Positions 16,867 through 26,370 are shown, numbered from the stretch's first letter. The stretch: 64,000 nt of DNA from Ignavibacteriota bacterium (GCA_016218045.1 JACRFB010000014.1:33356-97355), one strand, 5' to 3'. A program made the numbers and translations. The notes: generated by a model not told the origin, from the letters alone.

Positions 16867-17925
16867 TCAGCTTGTTGTGTCGCCGAGCGGCAATTTTATT
16901 ATGAATTCGCTGCCCGCGCCGGCGGTGCTGTCGACCAGGATCTCCCCACCGTGTGTCGCAACAATCCATTGAACGATGAACAATCCCAGCCCCGTCCCGC
17001 TTCTTCCCTTGGTATGTTCCGGATCCACACGGTAAAAGCGATCGAATATGCGCGGCAGCTCGTGGGCGGGTATGCCTATGCCCGTGTCCTTGATCGAGAC
17101 GAACGCGTACCCGTCACTCGTGGAGAGCGAGAGCGTGACGGAGCCGCCCGCATTGTTGTATTTCACCGCATTGTCGACCAGGTTCAGGATCACACGGCGT
17201 ATGCGCAGCGGATCACAGACGATGGTCGCGTCGGCCATGGGCCCGCGCTCGAAGGTGATGCCGCCCTGCGAGGCGAACAGCTCCACCTCGTCGCACATCT
17301 CCTCGAGCATCTCGCGCAAATCCACGATGTGCCGTTCCATTGGCGCCTGATTGAGCTGCGTTTTTGCGACGAGCAGAAGGTCGTCGATGATGCGCGACAG
17401 ACGGAGAATCTCCTCGAGAAGACTCGCGAGCGTGTCCTGGTACTGCTCGGGCCGCTTCTGGCTGCGCAGCGCAAGCTCGATTTCGCCGCGCATGATTGTC
17501 AGGGGCGTGCGCAGCTCGTGTGACGCATTCACGGAGAAATGCTGGATCTGCTCGTACGCCTCGCGCATCTTTTCGACCGAGCTGCGAATCGAGGACATCT
17601 TTATCTGAAATTCCTCCTCGAGCCGCGCCGTCGGCAGCGGAGGCGTCTGCGCCATGCGCGGAGTGATCTCGTACCTGCTGTTGTGCAGTTGCTCCGAGAT
17701 GATCCAGCCCACGAGATATGAGAAAAACGCGCTGACCGGGATGAAGATCAGGCCGATCCCGATATACGTCGCGCGGAACCGCTCCATGATCTCATTTGTC
17801 AGAAGATTGAGCGATGTGAAGTGGTAGTTGAATACGGTGATGATGAGACTCGAAATGAAGACCACCACCGCAAATATCGTGGTGCCGTAGATCAGCGCGA
17901 GCCGGTGTTTGAGCCCGACGATCAT
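16867..17925 (-). CDS. Sensor histidine kinase
   Basis: A 352-residue membrane histidine kinase. Two transmembrane helices (about 10-32 and 54-77) flank a loop of only about 20 residues, so there is no large periplasmic sensor. HisKA contains the phospho-acceptor H136 in NASHELRTPL; the ATPase domain shows the N box (NLVDNAVKYNN), G1 (DTGIGIP), F box (FDRFYRVD) and G2 (GTGLGL). The start overlaps the stop of the OmpR-type regulator by 4 bases, so they form a cognate pair. Position next to the pilins suggests pilus or surface control, but this is context only. Confidence 0.92.
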   Translation of the reverse strand: MIVGLKHRLALIYGTTIFAVVVFISSLIITVFNYHFTSLNLLTNEIMERFRATYIGIGLIFIPVSAFFSYLVGWIISEQLHNSRYEITPRMAQTPPLPTARLEEEFQIKMSSIRSSVEKMREAYEQIQHFSVNASHELRTPLTIMRGEIELALRSQKRPEQYQDTLASLLEEILRLSRIIDDLLLVAKTQLNQAPMERHIVDLREMLEEMCDEVELFASQGGITFERGPMADATIVCDPLRIRRVILNLVDNAVKYNNAGGSVTLSLSTSDGYAFVSIKDTGIGIPAHELPRIFDRFYRVDPEHTKGRSGTGLGLFIVQWIVATHGGEILVDSTAGAGSEFIIKLPLGDTTS

Positions 17926-18599
17926 GCGTCGGGGTCCTTGAGCACGTACCCGACCCCGCGCACGGTGTGGATCAGTTTCGGTTCGAACCCTTCGTCGACC
18001 TTTTTCCTGAGACGCGTCATGTACACATCGAGCACGTTCGTTTCGCTGTCGAAGGTGATGTCCCAGATGTGCTCGATGATGGCCGAGCGCGTCAGCACCG
18101 CGTTTTTATTCCGCAGAAGGTACTCGAGCAGCTTGAACTCCTTGGCGGTGAGTTCGAGCATCGTGGAGCCGCGCCGCACGGCGTGCTGCATCTGATCGAG
18201 CGTGAGATCGCCGGCGCTGAGCACCGACGAAGGGCGTTCGACCTGCGCGCGCCGTACCAGCGAACGCACGCGGGCAATACACTCGGCGAGCGCGAAGGGT
18301 TTGGTCAGATAGTCGTCGGCGCCCGCGTTCAACCCCTCGATCTTGTTCTCGAGCTGGCCCTTCGCGGTCAGGATGAGGACGGGAGTCGATTTTTCCCGAC
18401 GCAGTTCCTCCAGCACCTGCATGCCGCCTTTTTTCGGCAACATCAGGTCGAGCACCATCGCGTCGTAGTCTTCCGTCAGCGCAAGGAAGAGCCCCTGCTC
18501 GCCGTCATGTGCCGTGTCCACCGTGAACAGTTCCTCCTCGAAGCCCTGTTTGAGGAATGAGCAGACTTTCACTTCATCTTCGACAATAAGAATCTTCAT
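17922..18599 (-). CDS. OmpR/PhoB-family response regulator
   Basis: A 225-residue transcription factor: receiver domain (1-120) with D8/E7 acidic pocket, phospho-acceptor D51 in MVLDLMLPKKGG and KPFALAE lysine, followed by a winged-helix DNA-binding domain (about 125-222) ending in HTVRGVGYVLKDPDA, the standard OmpR C-terminus. It is coupled to the following histidine kinase (4-base overlap) and starts six bases after the stop of the PAS/GAF-like gene, so all three form one operon. Confidence 0.95.
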   Translation of the reverse strand: MKILIVEDEVKVCSFLKQGFEEELFTVDTAHDGEQGLFLALTEDYDAMVLDLMLPKKGGMQVLEELRREKSTPVLILTAKGQLENKIEGLNAGADDYLTKPFALAECIARVRSLVRRAQVERPSSVLSAGDLTLDQMQHAVRRGSTMLELTAKEFKLLEYLLRNKNAVLTRSAIIEHIWDITFDSETNVLDVYMTRLRKKVDEGFEPKLIHTVRGVGYVLKDPDA

Positions 18600-18605
18600 G
18601 ACCTG

Positions 18606-19964
18606 TTACCGTTCCCGTGTTGTATCCAAAGGTTCGAGAGTAATTTCCTGCATCATGCGCCCGAAGATCTCGACAGGAGTGACAATTCCTCGGTGCACGA
18701 GCGTTATCCCGTTCGGCGACACCACCGATAGCGCGCAGGGTTTTGCATCGCCGGGCCGGGAGTGCACGTCGAGTGTGCCGAAATCTCCGAGTGGAACTCC
18801 CTCCCATGCGTCGGATCCGATCACCTCGGCGAAGGCGGGATTCGCGTTCAGAATCACCGTCAGACTTTCATCGAGATGCGCGACGGGGAAGGGCACGTAT
18901 TTCATCATGAAGCGGTACTGCTTCGAGAGCCGGAAACGTCCCGCGCCCCCGTCGTTCTGCGCGGGGCGCATCGCGGCTCCCGGCAGAGAGGCCCCAGCGC
19001 CCACCGCAAGCAGCGATGGTTCGCCATCGGCGTCAGGGAGCAGTTCGATCGACCATTCCATCTCGAGGATTGTTCCGTCGGGACCACGCATCGCGAGCCG
19101 CGCGGGGGACGCGCCATGCGAAATGCCGCGAAGAATGTCGGCGCAGCGCGTACGTGCGGCGTCACGCGATTGACGGGCGATCAGATCCTCAAAATGCGGC
19201 GGCCCCTCGCGGGGTTCGACGTACATGAGCAATTCCGTCGCGGCGGCATTTGCATGCGCGATGGCGAGTCCGCGCGTGAGCAGCAGCGCGGGAAAACGCA
19301 GCGCGTCGAGCATCTGCCGCACGCCCGGACCCGCACCGAACGGCAGAGGAAGCTGGGGATCGGCAGGGACTGTCGCCGCCGCGTCGCCCGACGGCTCATG
19401 ACTCTTGCCGCTCTTGCGAATGAAGTCGATGGACAGGCCGAGCGAGCCCGAGAGTCCGGCGAGAAATTTGCGCAGCCGCGGCACTGTCGTCGACGAGAGT
19501 GTGACGATAAGCACGGCGGCGATGGTCTCGCGCCCGATCGACACCGGCACCGCTGCGGCGCTGACATGCGCATCGTTGACAGTATAGTGCGAGACGTCGG
19601 GCTGCGGGGCCGCCGCGTCACGTCCGTGCTGTGTCAGCCAGCGCGCGATCGGGGCCTGCCACGGCACGGCATCCTGCGACCAGGGTATCGACGGCTCGAT
19701 GTCGCGGAAACCGATGCGGTGCGACGAGCCGTCCTTCACGTACACCGATAACTCCAGCGCGCCGATCTTGAGCCGCAGATCCTCGAACGCGTAGCGGAGC
19801 AATTCTTCGACCGTTGGCACATCGTGAAACAGCACCTCGTTGCATCGGTTGCGCAGCGACAGTTCAAGATGCAGCCAGCGCAGATCCTCGACGATTGCGT
19901 TGACCTCCGACACCATGGTGTCGAAGGAGAACTGTGATACAACAGGAGCGAGGGATTTCGCCAT
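18606..19964 (-). CDS. Predicted PAS/GAF-type sensory protein of unknown function
   Basis: A 452-residue soluble protein with no membrane segment. The N-terminal part (about 50-200) has the size and hydrophobic pattern of a GAF domain; the middle and C-terminal parts (about 225-330 and 345-440) look like two PAS domains, with FPALLLTRGLAIAHANAAA and ILNANPAFAEVIGSD resembling the PAS core NxAF motif. No kinase, cyclase or HTH output is visible, so it may pass a signal to the adjacent two-component pair by contact. Domain calls are by pattern and uncertain. First gene of the operon with the response regulator and kinase. Confidence 0.6.
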   Translation of the reverse strand: MAKSLAPVVSQFSFDTMVSEVNAIVEDLRWLHLELSLRNRCNEVLFHDVPTVEELLRYAFEDLRLKIGALELSVYVKDGSSHRIGFRDIEPSIPWSQDAVPWQAPIARWLTQHGRDAAAPQPDVSHYTVNDAHVSAAAVPVSIGRETIAAVLIVTLSSTTVPRLRKFLAGLSGSLGLSIDFIRKSGKSHEPSGDAAATVPADPQLPLPFGAGPGVRQMLDALRFPALLLTRGLAIAHANAAATELLMYVEPREGPPHFEDLIARQSRDAARTRCADILRGISHGASPARLAMRGPDGTILEMEWSIELLPDADGEPSLLAVGAGASLPGAAMRPAQNDGGAGRFRLSKQYRFMMKYVPFPVAHLDESLTVILNANPAFAEVIGSDAWEGVPLGDFGTLDVHSRPGDAKPCALSVVSPNGITLVHRGIVTPVEIFGRMMQEITLEPLDTTRER

Positions 19965-20140
19965 GGACCTGCGCGTGTTGCGAAAAGGGGAGTGGGGGAA
20001 TCGGCTGCACCGCGCGTGCCGCGCACGGTACTCGCGAAAATATCATTCTTTCCATGCGAAAACACATGTAGTCTTTCAGTGTTTGTTTTTGCCCTGGTGA
20101 TGCGGATATTCCTTCTTCTCACACTACACGGTAAGAACTC

Positions 20141-21055
20141 ATGCGACACTCGGCGGCAACGACTGTTCCCTTCCTCATATTTCTCTTGCACGCGTGTGCA
20201 TCCGCACAGTTGCTGCCGATCCCCGCGGCCGAGGCGGTTCCCGCGGCCACCACGCGTGCGCAGGCGGCGCTCGGATCCGACGCGCATCTTTCCAACGTCA
20301 TCTTCGCGCCGGTGACAACCAGCGGCATCACCGTGTCGTTCGACATGACAACGGGGAAAGCCACGGGATGGCTGTACCGCTTCACATCGCCGAGCCGCGA
20401 TTCGTCGATCTTTCTCGTCGCGGCAAAAATTCCGCTGCTCGGGCTGCAGGTGATCGATCCGCCCGCGGGCACCGCGATCCCGCTACCCCCGCTGCCCGGG
20501 GTCCTCGATTTTTCGCCCCCGTGGGTCGATTCGCCCGAGATGCTCGCGGGAGCCAAGGCCGGCGCGGCAGGCGCCTTTCTGCAGGCGCATCCCGCCGCCC
20601 GGGTGGACTTTATTCTCGGTCTCAACAATCCCGTCGAGAATCCTCTCGTGCCGGCCGGGAAATACTGGCTTATCCGCTTCACCGACGATGTCGACACTCT
20701 GACCTGCGCCATCGACGCGGCGACGGGACAGTCGGTGCGCTGCGGCTCACTTCCTACTTCTGTGCGGAACGAAACGCCACCGGCAGTCTCCGACCTTTCG
20801 ATCACTCCGTCGCCGCTGCGAGGAAATGGTGCAAGCGCGCTGCTGCGTTTTGTGTTGGACCGGAGCGAATATCTGACACTTACAGTACACGACGCGCTCG
20901 GTCGTGAAACCGGCCGCATCGCCGCGCGGCATTTCGAGGCGGGGGCACACGCGCTTCCGCTGACCGATGTGGGCTCGGGAGCCGCGGGGCTGCATTTTAT
21001 CCGCGTCGCGGGTTCAGGGTCGACACGCGTCCTGCGTGTGGCGGTGGTGCGCTGA
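20141..21055 (+). CDS. Secreted protein with T9SS-type C-terminal domain
   Basis: A 304-residue exported protein: signal peptide (LLHACASAQ near residue 21), an Ala-rich N-domain of unknown fold, and a C-terminal 85-residue Ig-like sorting domain of the Por secretion type ([16 protein letters not shown], then [14 protein letters not shown], ending in [19 protein letters not shown]). I do not recognise the N-domain. It is divergent from the PAS/GAF-like gene. Likely exported and surface-attached or released through T9SS. Confidence 0.75.
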   Translation: MRHSAATTVPFLIFLLHACASAQLLPIPAAEAVPAATTRAQAALGSDAHLSNVIFAPVTTSGITVSFDMTTGKATGWLYRFTSPSRDSSIFLVAAKIPLLGLQVIDPPAGTAIPLPPLPGVLDFSPPWVDSPEMLAGAKAGAAGAFLQAHPAARVDFILGLNNPVENPLVPAGKYWLIRFTDDVDTLTCAIDAATGQSVRCGSLPTSVRNETPPAVSDLSITPSPLRGNGASALLRFVLDRSEYLTLTVHDALGRETGRIAARHFEAGAHALPLTDVGSGAAGLHFIRVAGSGSTRVLRVAVVR

Positions 21056-21131
21056 GAGACGCCGCTTTTGGTTTTTCGGGTGCGCGCCTTCAAATTGCGA
21101 GGACGTATTTTCTTTCACCAAACATCGAATC

Positions 21132-21554
21132 ATGGAACGTACCCTAGCCATTCTGAAACCCGACTGCGTCCGCAAGAACCTGATCGGCCAAGTCATCGCC
21201 CACATCACCGAGGCGGGTTTCCGCGTTGTCGCCATGCGCATGGTGCAGTTGACGCCGCACACCGCCGGCGGTTTTTACGCCGTGCACCGCGAGCGTCCGT
21301 TTTTCCAGGACCTCGTCGCGTTTATGTCGTCCGGTCCCTGCGTGCCCATCGTTCTCGAAAAGGATAATGCGGTGTCCGATTTCCGTGCCGTGATCGGCGC
21401 GACCGATCCCAAGGAGGCCGAGGACGGCACCGTGCGCAAGATGTACGCCGACAGCAAGGGCGAGAACATCGTGCACGGATCCGACAGCCCCGAGAACGCG
21501 GCCATCGAGATCGGCTACTTTTTCCCGGGCATCGACACCATCCCCGCGAGGTAG
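21132..21554 (+). CDS. ndk: Nucleoside diphosphate kinase
   Basis: Transfers the gamma phosphate of ATP to nucleoside diphosphates. 140 residues, start [12 protein letters not shown], the standard NDK beginning; catalytic His115 in NIVHGSDS with the downstream SPENAAIEI motif. The ATG at 21132 is the family start; the longer frame from 20967 overlaps the previous gene and is spurious. It is followed after six bases by a Nudix hydrolase, so nucleotide housekeeping genes are grouped. Confidence 0.97.
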   Translation: MERTLAILKPDCVRKNLIGQVIAHITEAGFRVVAMRMVQLTPHTAGGFYAVHRERPFFQDLVAFMSSGPCVPIVLEKDNAVSDFRAVIGATDPKEAEDGTVRKMYADSKGENIVHGSDSPENAAIEIGYFFPGIDTIPAR

Positions 21555-21560
21555 GGGACG

Positions 21561-22091
21561 ATGCGCCGCTGGCGCACGGCATCGCGGAGCGTCCTGCACG
21601 CCAATCCGTATTGGCGGTACCGGCGCGACGCTTTTGTGTTGCCCGACGGCGGCGAGGGCGAGTACTATTATGTTGAGACGCCCGGCTCGGTGATGGTGAT
21701 ACCCATCGACGAGTCGGGCCGTCTTGTTCTCGTGCGCCAGTACCGCTACCTCAACGACCGCGTGTCGCTCGAGTTTCCCGGAGGCGGCATGGGACAATGC
21801 GTCTCGCCGGAGGAGGCGGTGCGCAAGGAACTCGCCGAGGAGGCCGGCTTTGCGGCGGGCACGCTTTTGCGGCTGGGCGAGATGAATCCCTTCAACGGCG
21901 TGACCAGCGAGATATGTGTCGTCTTCGAGGCGCGTGATCTCACCCCCGGCGCACTGGCGCCCGACCGCACCGAAGAATTCGACATTTATCGGATCGACAT
22001 ATCCGAATTTCGCGCCATGGTCGGGCGCGGCGAGATTTGGGACGGCATGAGCCTCGCCGCGTGGGCGCTGTACGAGGCCGCGCGCGCATGA
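21561..22091 (+). CDS. Nudix hydrolase (ADP-sugar pyrophosphatase-like)
   Basis: A 176-residue Nudix-fold enzyme that would cleave nucleoside diphosphates linked to another moiety. The Nudix box reads G-x5-V-x7-KELAEEAGF: the catalytic EL-x-EE part is intact, while the first conserved Glu is Val and Arg is Lys. The N-terminus (WRYRRDAFVLPDG) and VRQYRYL strand resemble ADP-ribose pyrophosphatases. The gene starts six bases after the ndk stop with AGGGG upstream, and overlaps the next gene by four bases. Confidence 0.85.
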   Translation: MRRWRTASRSVLHANPYWRYRRDAFVLPDGGEGEYYYVETPGSVMVIPIDESGRLVLVRQYRYLNDRVSLEFPGGGMGQCVSPEEAVRKELAEEAGFAAGTLLRLGEMNPFNGVTSEICVVFEARDLTPGALAPDRTEEFDIYRIDISEFRAMVGRGEIWDGMSLAAWALYEAARA

Positions 22092-23299
22092 AGCGCCTGT
22101 TGGCCGCCGTGCTGCTTCTTGTCGCCGTGCCCGTGGCGCGCGGCGGGGTGGAGCCCGGTGCCTCGGTGCTGCTGCGCGATTCGCTGCATCTTCTCACCGG
22201 CGCGCGTCTCGGTGTCGTATGTAATCACACGGCGGTGCTTCCCGACGGACGGCATCTGCTCGACGCTCTGGCCGCGGCCGCGCCGGGCGCGCTCCGCGCG
22301 GTCTTCACCCCCGAACACGGATTGACCGGCGCGGCCGCGGCCGGACGCGAGGTGTCGGACACCGCGCGCGGCGGCCTGCCCGTGTATTCGCTGTTCGGCG
22401 CCACGCGGAAGCCGACACCGGCCATGCTGCGCGGCATCGACGTGCTGATCGTGGATCTGCAGGATGTGGGCGCGCGCTACTATACCTACGTATCAACGCT
22501 CGTGCTCTGCATGGAAGCAGCCGCCGCACAGCACATCCGCATCGTGGTGCTCGACCGTCCCAATCCCGTGGGCGGACTCGCCGTCGAAGGTCCGGTGCTC
22601 GACACCGCGCTGCGCAGTTTTGTGGGAATGCTGCCCGTGCCCGTGCGCCACGGCATGACCATCGGTGAACTTGCGCGCGCCGCGGCGGGTGAGCGCTGGA
22701 TCCGCGGCGCGGATTCCCTGGACCTGCATGTCGTGCCCATGCGCGGCTGGAAGCGCGCCATGTTCTACGACGAGACGGGACTGACCTGGGTGGCGCCATC
22801 ACCCAACATCCCCGACCTAGCAACGGCTCTCGTCTACCCCGGCATGTGCCTCGTCGAAGGCAGCAGCGCTTCCGAGGGCAGGGGCACCTCCTCGCCGTTT
22901 CTGCAGACCGGTGCTCCGGGCACCGACGCCGCCGCGCTGCGCCGCGTGCTCAAAGAATTCCGCCTCCCCGGCGTGGCTTTCGACACGACGAGTTTTATCC
23001 CCACGACAAGCGCATCCGTGCCGAAACATGCAGGACACCTGTGCACAGGCGTGCGGCTCGTGGTGGTCGACCGCAAGCGTTTCAGGCCTGTCCTGACCGG
23101 CGCCGTCGTGCTCCACGCGTTTGCCGCCGCCCGATCTCCTGGCTTCGAAACCACCGCCTTCCTCGACCGCCTTGCGGGCGAGTCCTTTTTTGCACGGCGT
23201 CTGACATCCCCCAAAGCCCTGCGTGAAGCGGCCGCGCGATGGGAAGTTCAATGCGCCGATTTTTCGCGTCTGCGCGCGCGCTATCTTTTGTATCTTTGA
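22088..23299 (+). CDS. namZ: DUF1343 / NamZ-like exo-beta-N-acetylmuramidase
   Basis: A 403-residue exported protein of the DUF1343 family, to which the exo-N-acetylmuramidase NamZ belongs, releasing N-acetylmuramic acid from muropeptides or glycan ends. Signal peptide MKRLLAAVLLLVAVPVARG; family motifs VFTPEHGLTG, DLQDVGARYYTYV, LDRPNPVGG, and SPNIPDL are all visible. I start at the ATG at 22088, overlapping the Nudix stop (ATGA). Inference: peptidoglycan recycling. The function of this particular member is not proven. Confidence 0.88.
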   Translation: MKRLLAAVLLLVAVPVARGGVEPGASVLLRDSLHLLTGARLGVVCNHTAVLPDGRHLLDALAAAAPGALRAVFTPEHGLTGAAAAGREVSDTARGGLPVYSLFGATRKPTPAMLRGIDVLIVDLQDVGARYYTYVSTLVLCMEAAAAQHIRIVVLDRPNPVGGLAVEGPVLDTALRSFVGMLPVPVRHGMTIGELARAAAGERWIRGADSLDLHVVPMRGWKRAMFYDETGLTWVAPSPNIPDLATALVYPGMCLVEGSSASEGRGTSSPFLQTGAPGTDAAALRRVLKEFRLPGVAFDTTSFIPTTSASVPKHAGHLCTGVRLVVVDRKRFRPVLTGAVVLHAFAAARSPGFETTAFLDRLAGESFFARRLTSPKALREAAARWEVQCADFSRLRARYLLYL

Positions 23300-23324
23300 A
23301 CGACCACATTTTCGGATTCCCCCC

Positions 23325-24395
23325 ATGCGCCTGCACATCCTCCTTCCGTCACTCGCTGTTCTTCTTTTCATCTCCGCCTGCGGAAATAGCGGCGGGGGAG
23401 GCGCGGCCGACTCCGCGAGCGCCGTGGTGGGCGATTCGATCTCCGCCGGCGTGCCGGCGAATTTAGAGCGGGGCGAGGGACCCATCCGTCTCGCCCTCCG
23501 ATTCCGCAAGGGTGACGCGTTCGGGTACGCGATAAAAACCACGCAAAACGTTTCCATCACCAGCGACACGATTGTGGACAAAAGCGTGCAGACGATGACG
23601 TACCGCTACCGCTTCGACGTTCTCGACACGCTGTCCGACGGTTCCGCGCGCCTTCGCGCCACCTGCCTCGCGATGCGCTTCGAGGGTGAATACCAAAGCG
23701 CGGGGACAAAAAAGAGCATGCGGTACGATTCCGGCGAGAAGAATGATCCGGCCAAGGAAAAGATGTTCATGCAGTACGCCGCCTGTGTCGGCGCGCCCTT
23801 CGAAATCGTGCTCTCGCCGCAGGGGCGCATCGAGCGGGTCGGCGGCACCGACGCCGTGATACAGCGCTTGCTGGGCGCGGACCGGAAGACGATGTCGAGT
23901 GATGCCGTAGCGAAGGTCACGGCCGACTACTCCGAAAACGGACTCAAGGGAATCGTGCAGCAGGCGTTTCAGAAACTTCCAGAAAGACCGGTCGCGGCCG
24001 ATTCACTCTGGAAACATTCCTGGGGCGGCACGCTGGGTTTCCTGCGTCTGCAGAACGACGCGACCTACACGCTGAAGGGTTTCCAGCAGCGCCCCGAGGG
24101 TCGCGCGGCGATCATCGCCGCCAAGATGACATCACGCTACACCGGCGACAAACGCCTCGACACGGGCCAGGGCATGGCCACCGTGCACGCCTTCGACGTG
24201 AGCGGCAGCGGACTGACGGTGTTCGATCTCGCCGCCGGAAGGCCGGCCTCGCGCGCGATCATGCAGAAGGTGTACGCGAAATTTTTTGTCGAACCTCCCG
24301 CGGAATTGAAGCAGGTCGCCCCCGATCAGGCGAAGGATTTCTGGTGGATACAGGAGGCGACGATTGGAAACACCGTGGAAACGATTAAGTTGTAG
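23325..24395 (+). CDS. DUF6263-like lipoprotein
   Basis: A 356-residue lipoprotein: signal MRLHILLPSLAVLLFISAC with a lipobox Cys at residue 19 and a Gly/Ser-rich linker. The rest is a beta-rich periplasmic domain with segments RFRKGDAFGYAIKTTQNV and YRYRFDVLDTL that resemble the DUF6263 family found in Bacteroidota-type lipoproteins; function unknown. The ATG at 23325 gives the signal peptide directly; the frame upstream (from 23223) overlaps the muramidase gene. It follows that gene by 25 bases and may be in the same operon. Confidence 0.75.
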   Translation: MRLHILLPSLAVLLFISACGNSGGGGAADSASAVVGDSISAGVPANLERGEGPIRLALRFRKGDAFGYAIKTTQNVSITSDTIVDKSVQTMTYRYRFDVLDTLSDGSARLRATCLAMRFEGEYQSAGTKKSMRYDSGEKNDPAKEKMFMQYAACVGAPFEIVLSPQGRIERVGGTDAVIQRLLGADRKTMSSDAVAKVTADYSENGLKGIVQQAFQKLPERPVAADSLWKHSWGGTLGFLRLQNDATYTLKGFQQRPEGRAAIIAAKMTSRYTGDKRLDTGQGMATVHAFDVSGSGLTVFDLAAGRPASRAIMQKVYAKFFVEPPAELKQVAPDQAKDFWWIQEATIGNTVETIKL

Positions 24396-24492
24396 ATCGA
24401 ACGTCCGCGCGCGCCGCCGCACGTTGCTTCGCCCTCCGTCATTCATCCATGACATAGACCCGCCGCATTTCGGCGATCCCGCACCATAGCGC

Positions 24493-25269
24493 ATGCCCTC
24501 GCTTCTGATATTTGTCGCTCTCACGCTGCGCGACGGCGAATGTCTCGACGTTATCCGGAACGTCGACGGCCCCGCGCCGTGGTCGCAGCGCGATCCGGTG
24601 CGCCAGGCAAAGATCCTGCGCATCGAGAACACGCGGGCGCTGCACATCGTGGATCTCGATCTCGCCGAGGAACATTCCGCGCGAAACCGCGCGGCGATCG
24701 AGGCGATAGCGCGCGCAGAAGGCGTGCGCATCCCCATCCAGGTGTGCGGCGGCATACGCGACATCTCCGACGCGCGCGAACTGCTCGAACAGCGCGGCGC
24801 CGACCGCATCGCGCTCGGATCCGCGGCGCTGGAGCAGCCCTCCCTTATTCGGACACTCATATCCGAATATGGTCCGAAAAAAATCGTCATCGCCATCGAG
24901 GCCCGCGATAACCGGACGCACACGCAAAACGGACAGGTCGCGCACGACATCTCGCCGCTTGAACACGCGCGTCACATGAAGCGGCTGGGCGTCGAGCGCA
25001 TCCTGTACACCGATCTCGACGCGGTGCACGGCCGCCGCACAATCGACATCCCGGCGGTGACGGCGTTTGCCGTCGAATCGGGCATGTCGCTCACCGTCAA
25101 CGGCGGTGTCGCGACATATAAGGAACTCGCGGAACTCGCAAGCGCGCTGCCGCGCCGCATCGATTCCGTTGTGCTGGGTTCCGCCCTCTACATGAACCGT
25201 TTTGCCTGCCAGGGCCTCTGGCGCAAGGCCGAGGAGCGTCTGTACGAACGCGGCCTGCTTCCAACATGA
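24493..25269 (+). CDS. Orphan HisA/HisF-like TIM-barrel protein
   Basis: A 258-residue (beta/alpha)8 barrel related to HisA. Phosphate-binding loops are recognisable (CGGIRDISDARELL near residue 90, NGGVATYKEL near 200) and YTDLDAVHGRR near 172 matches the strand carrying the second catalytic Asp of HisA. The first catalytic Asp (in the N-terminal strand I-P-A-x-D) is a Thr here (VALTLRDGE). No other his gene is nearby. It may be a divergent enzyme with a different substrate rather than a histidine-pathway isomerase. RBS is weak. Confidence 0.75.
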   Translation: MPSLLIFVALTLRDGECLDVIRNVDGPAPWSQRDPVRQAKILRIENTRALHIVDLDLAEEHSARNRAAIEAIARAEGVRIPIQVCGGIRDISDARELLEQRGADRIALGSAALEQPSLIRTLISEYGPKKIVIAIEARDNRTHTQNGQVAHDISPLEHARHMKRLGVERILYTDLDAVHGRRTIDIPAVTAFAVESGMSLTVNGGVATYKELAELASALPRRIDSVVLGSALYMNRFACQGLWRKAEERLYERGLLPT

Positions 25270-25324
25270 TTCCACACTTTACGCCGCGCCGCAGAACGCG
25301 CGGAATGCCTGTAATCACGCTGCA

Positions 25325-25376
25325 TTGACATTGAATGGTTTTTTAGTATATTCCAATTATGTGAAAAATTTTCACA
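25325..25376 (+). promoter_or_regulatory. Sigma-70-like promoter with palindromic operator
   Basis: Perfect TTGACA at 25325-25330, 16-base spacer, TATATT at 25347-25352. A 17-base perfect palindrome TGTGAAAAATTTTCACA lies at 25360-25376, where the transcription start is expected, so a dimeric regulator bound there would block initiation. It resembles a Crp/Fnr-type TGTGA...TCACA site but with a 7-base centre. It is expected to drive the outer-membrane protein / PorE-like / giant repeat protein operon. Confidence 0.65.
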
Positions 25377-25503
25377 TGCATTTGCGCACAGTGCATGTGA
25401 ATCGCGGTTTTCGGTACCTTTGAGCACCCCCCGCCGGCCCCTGATCGGTCCGGTTGCCTTAAGCCAAGTAATTCCCACCCGTCCTTCATTTCCAGGTGAA
25501 CTC

Positions 25504-26370
25504 ATGACGTTCGTCCGTACGCGTTTCCATCTCGCCATCGCGCTGCTCGTTTTGCTGAGCACAGGTGCCGTCGCGCAGTGGCGCACCACCATCTCGCCAC
25601 GGTCGTATCCAGACAAATACGAGATGACACCGGCGTTGCCGGGCGACGTGAACGTTTACAGCCCCGATCAATCGACCGTCTACGTGACGGGATTCCTCGG
25701 GGTGAACCACAACACAAACATGGGCAGCTTCAAGACCGACTGCGACTGCCTCTTCGACGGTGCACTCGGGTTGCGCAATCTCGGCGCGCAGATCGGCGTC
25801 GACGTCACGTATCAGTTCCATCCGAACTGGGCGGTGATGGCGAAGGCGTCGTACGACAATAAACACACGAAGGAATCCTACGAGCGCGCGATTCCCACGC
25901 CCATCAAGCTGGGCAACGTGGTTGCAATCCGCGACATCGTGTACGAGGAGAGCGGCTCGGTGAGTCTCGCCTACTTCTCGGTGGGTCTTTTCGGACGCTG
26001 GCAGCCGCGCCTCGAGAGGTGGTACATCTTCGCCGGACCCTCGGTTGGTCTGCCTATCTCGGGCGAGATCAAGCACGATCAGGCGATCGTGACCCCCGAG
26101 GTGACGTATCAGGAAATCGGCATTTCCGAGACGAAGCGCAATGTATCCACGGCCACCTTCGACGGCGCGCTGCGCCTGGAAGGCATGGTCGGTTTCGGAT
26201 ACGACTTTATCGTCCGCCCGCGCTGGTTCCTCAATCCGGAAATCCGCGTCGGCTATCCGATCAGCAAGGTCACCACGACGGTGACGGACAGGAACAAGGT
26301 CATCGATCTTCCGGACTGGAAAGTGATGTCTGTGCAGCTTTCCATCGGTCTGAAGTACGAGGCCTTTTGA
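25504..26370 (+). CDS. Outer-membrane beta-barrel protein (unknown function)
   Basis: A 288-residue protein: signal peptide ending AVAQ, then amphipathic beta-strand text (GAQIGVDVTYQFHPNWAV, VSLAYFSVGLFGRWQ, LRLEGMVGFGYDFI) and a final aromatic residue F, as in outer-membrane barrels (OmpW/PorT-like size). I infer an outer-membrane beta-barrel; no specific family was recognised. The ATG at 25504 follows AGGTGAA. It lies 47 bases upstream of the PorE-like gene, so it is probably cotranscribed and may be its partner in the outer membrane. Confidence 0.75.
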   Translation: MTFVRTRFHLAIALLVLLSTGAVAQWRTTISPRSYPDKYEMTPALPGDVNVYSPDQSTVYVTGFLGVNHNTNMGSFKTDCDCLFDGALGLRNLGAQIGVDVTYQFHPNWAVMAKASYDNKHTKESYERAIPTPIKLGNVVAIRDIVYEESGSVSLAYFSVGLFGRWQPRLERWYIFAGPSVGLPISGEIKHDQAIVTPEVTYQEIGISETKRNVSTATFDGALRLEGMVGFGYDFIVRPRWFLNPEIRVGYPISKVTTTVTDRNKVIDLPDWKVMSVQLSIGLKYEAF

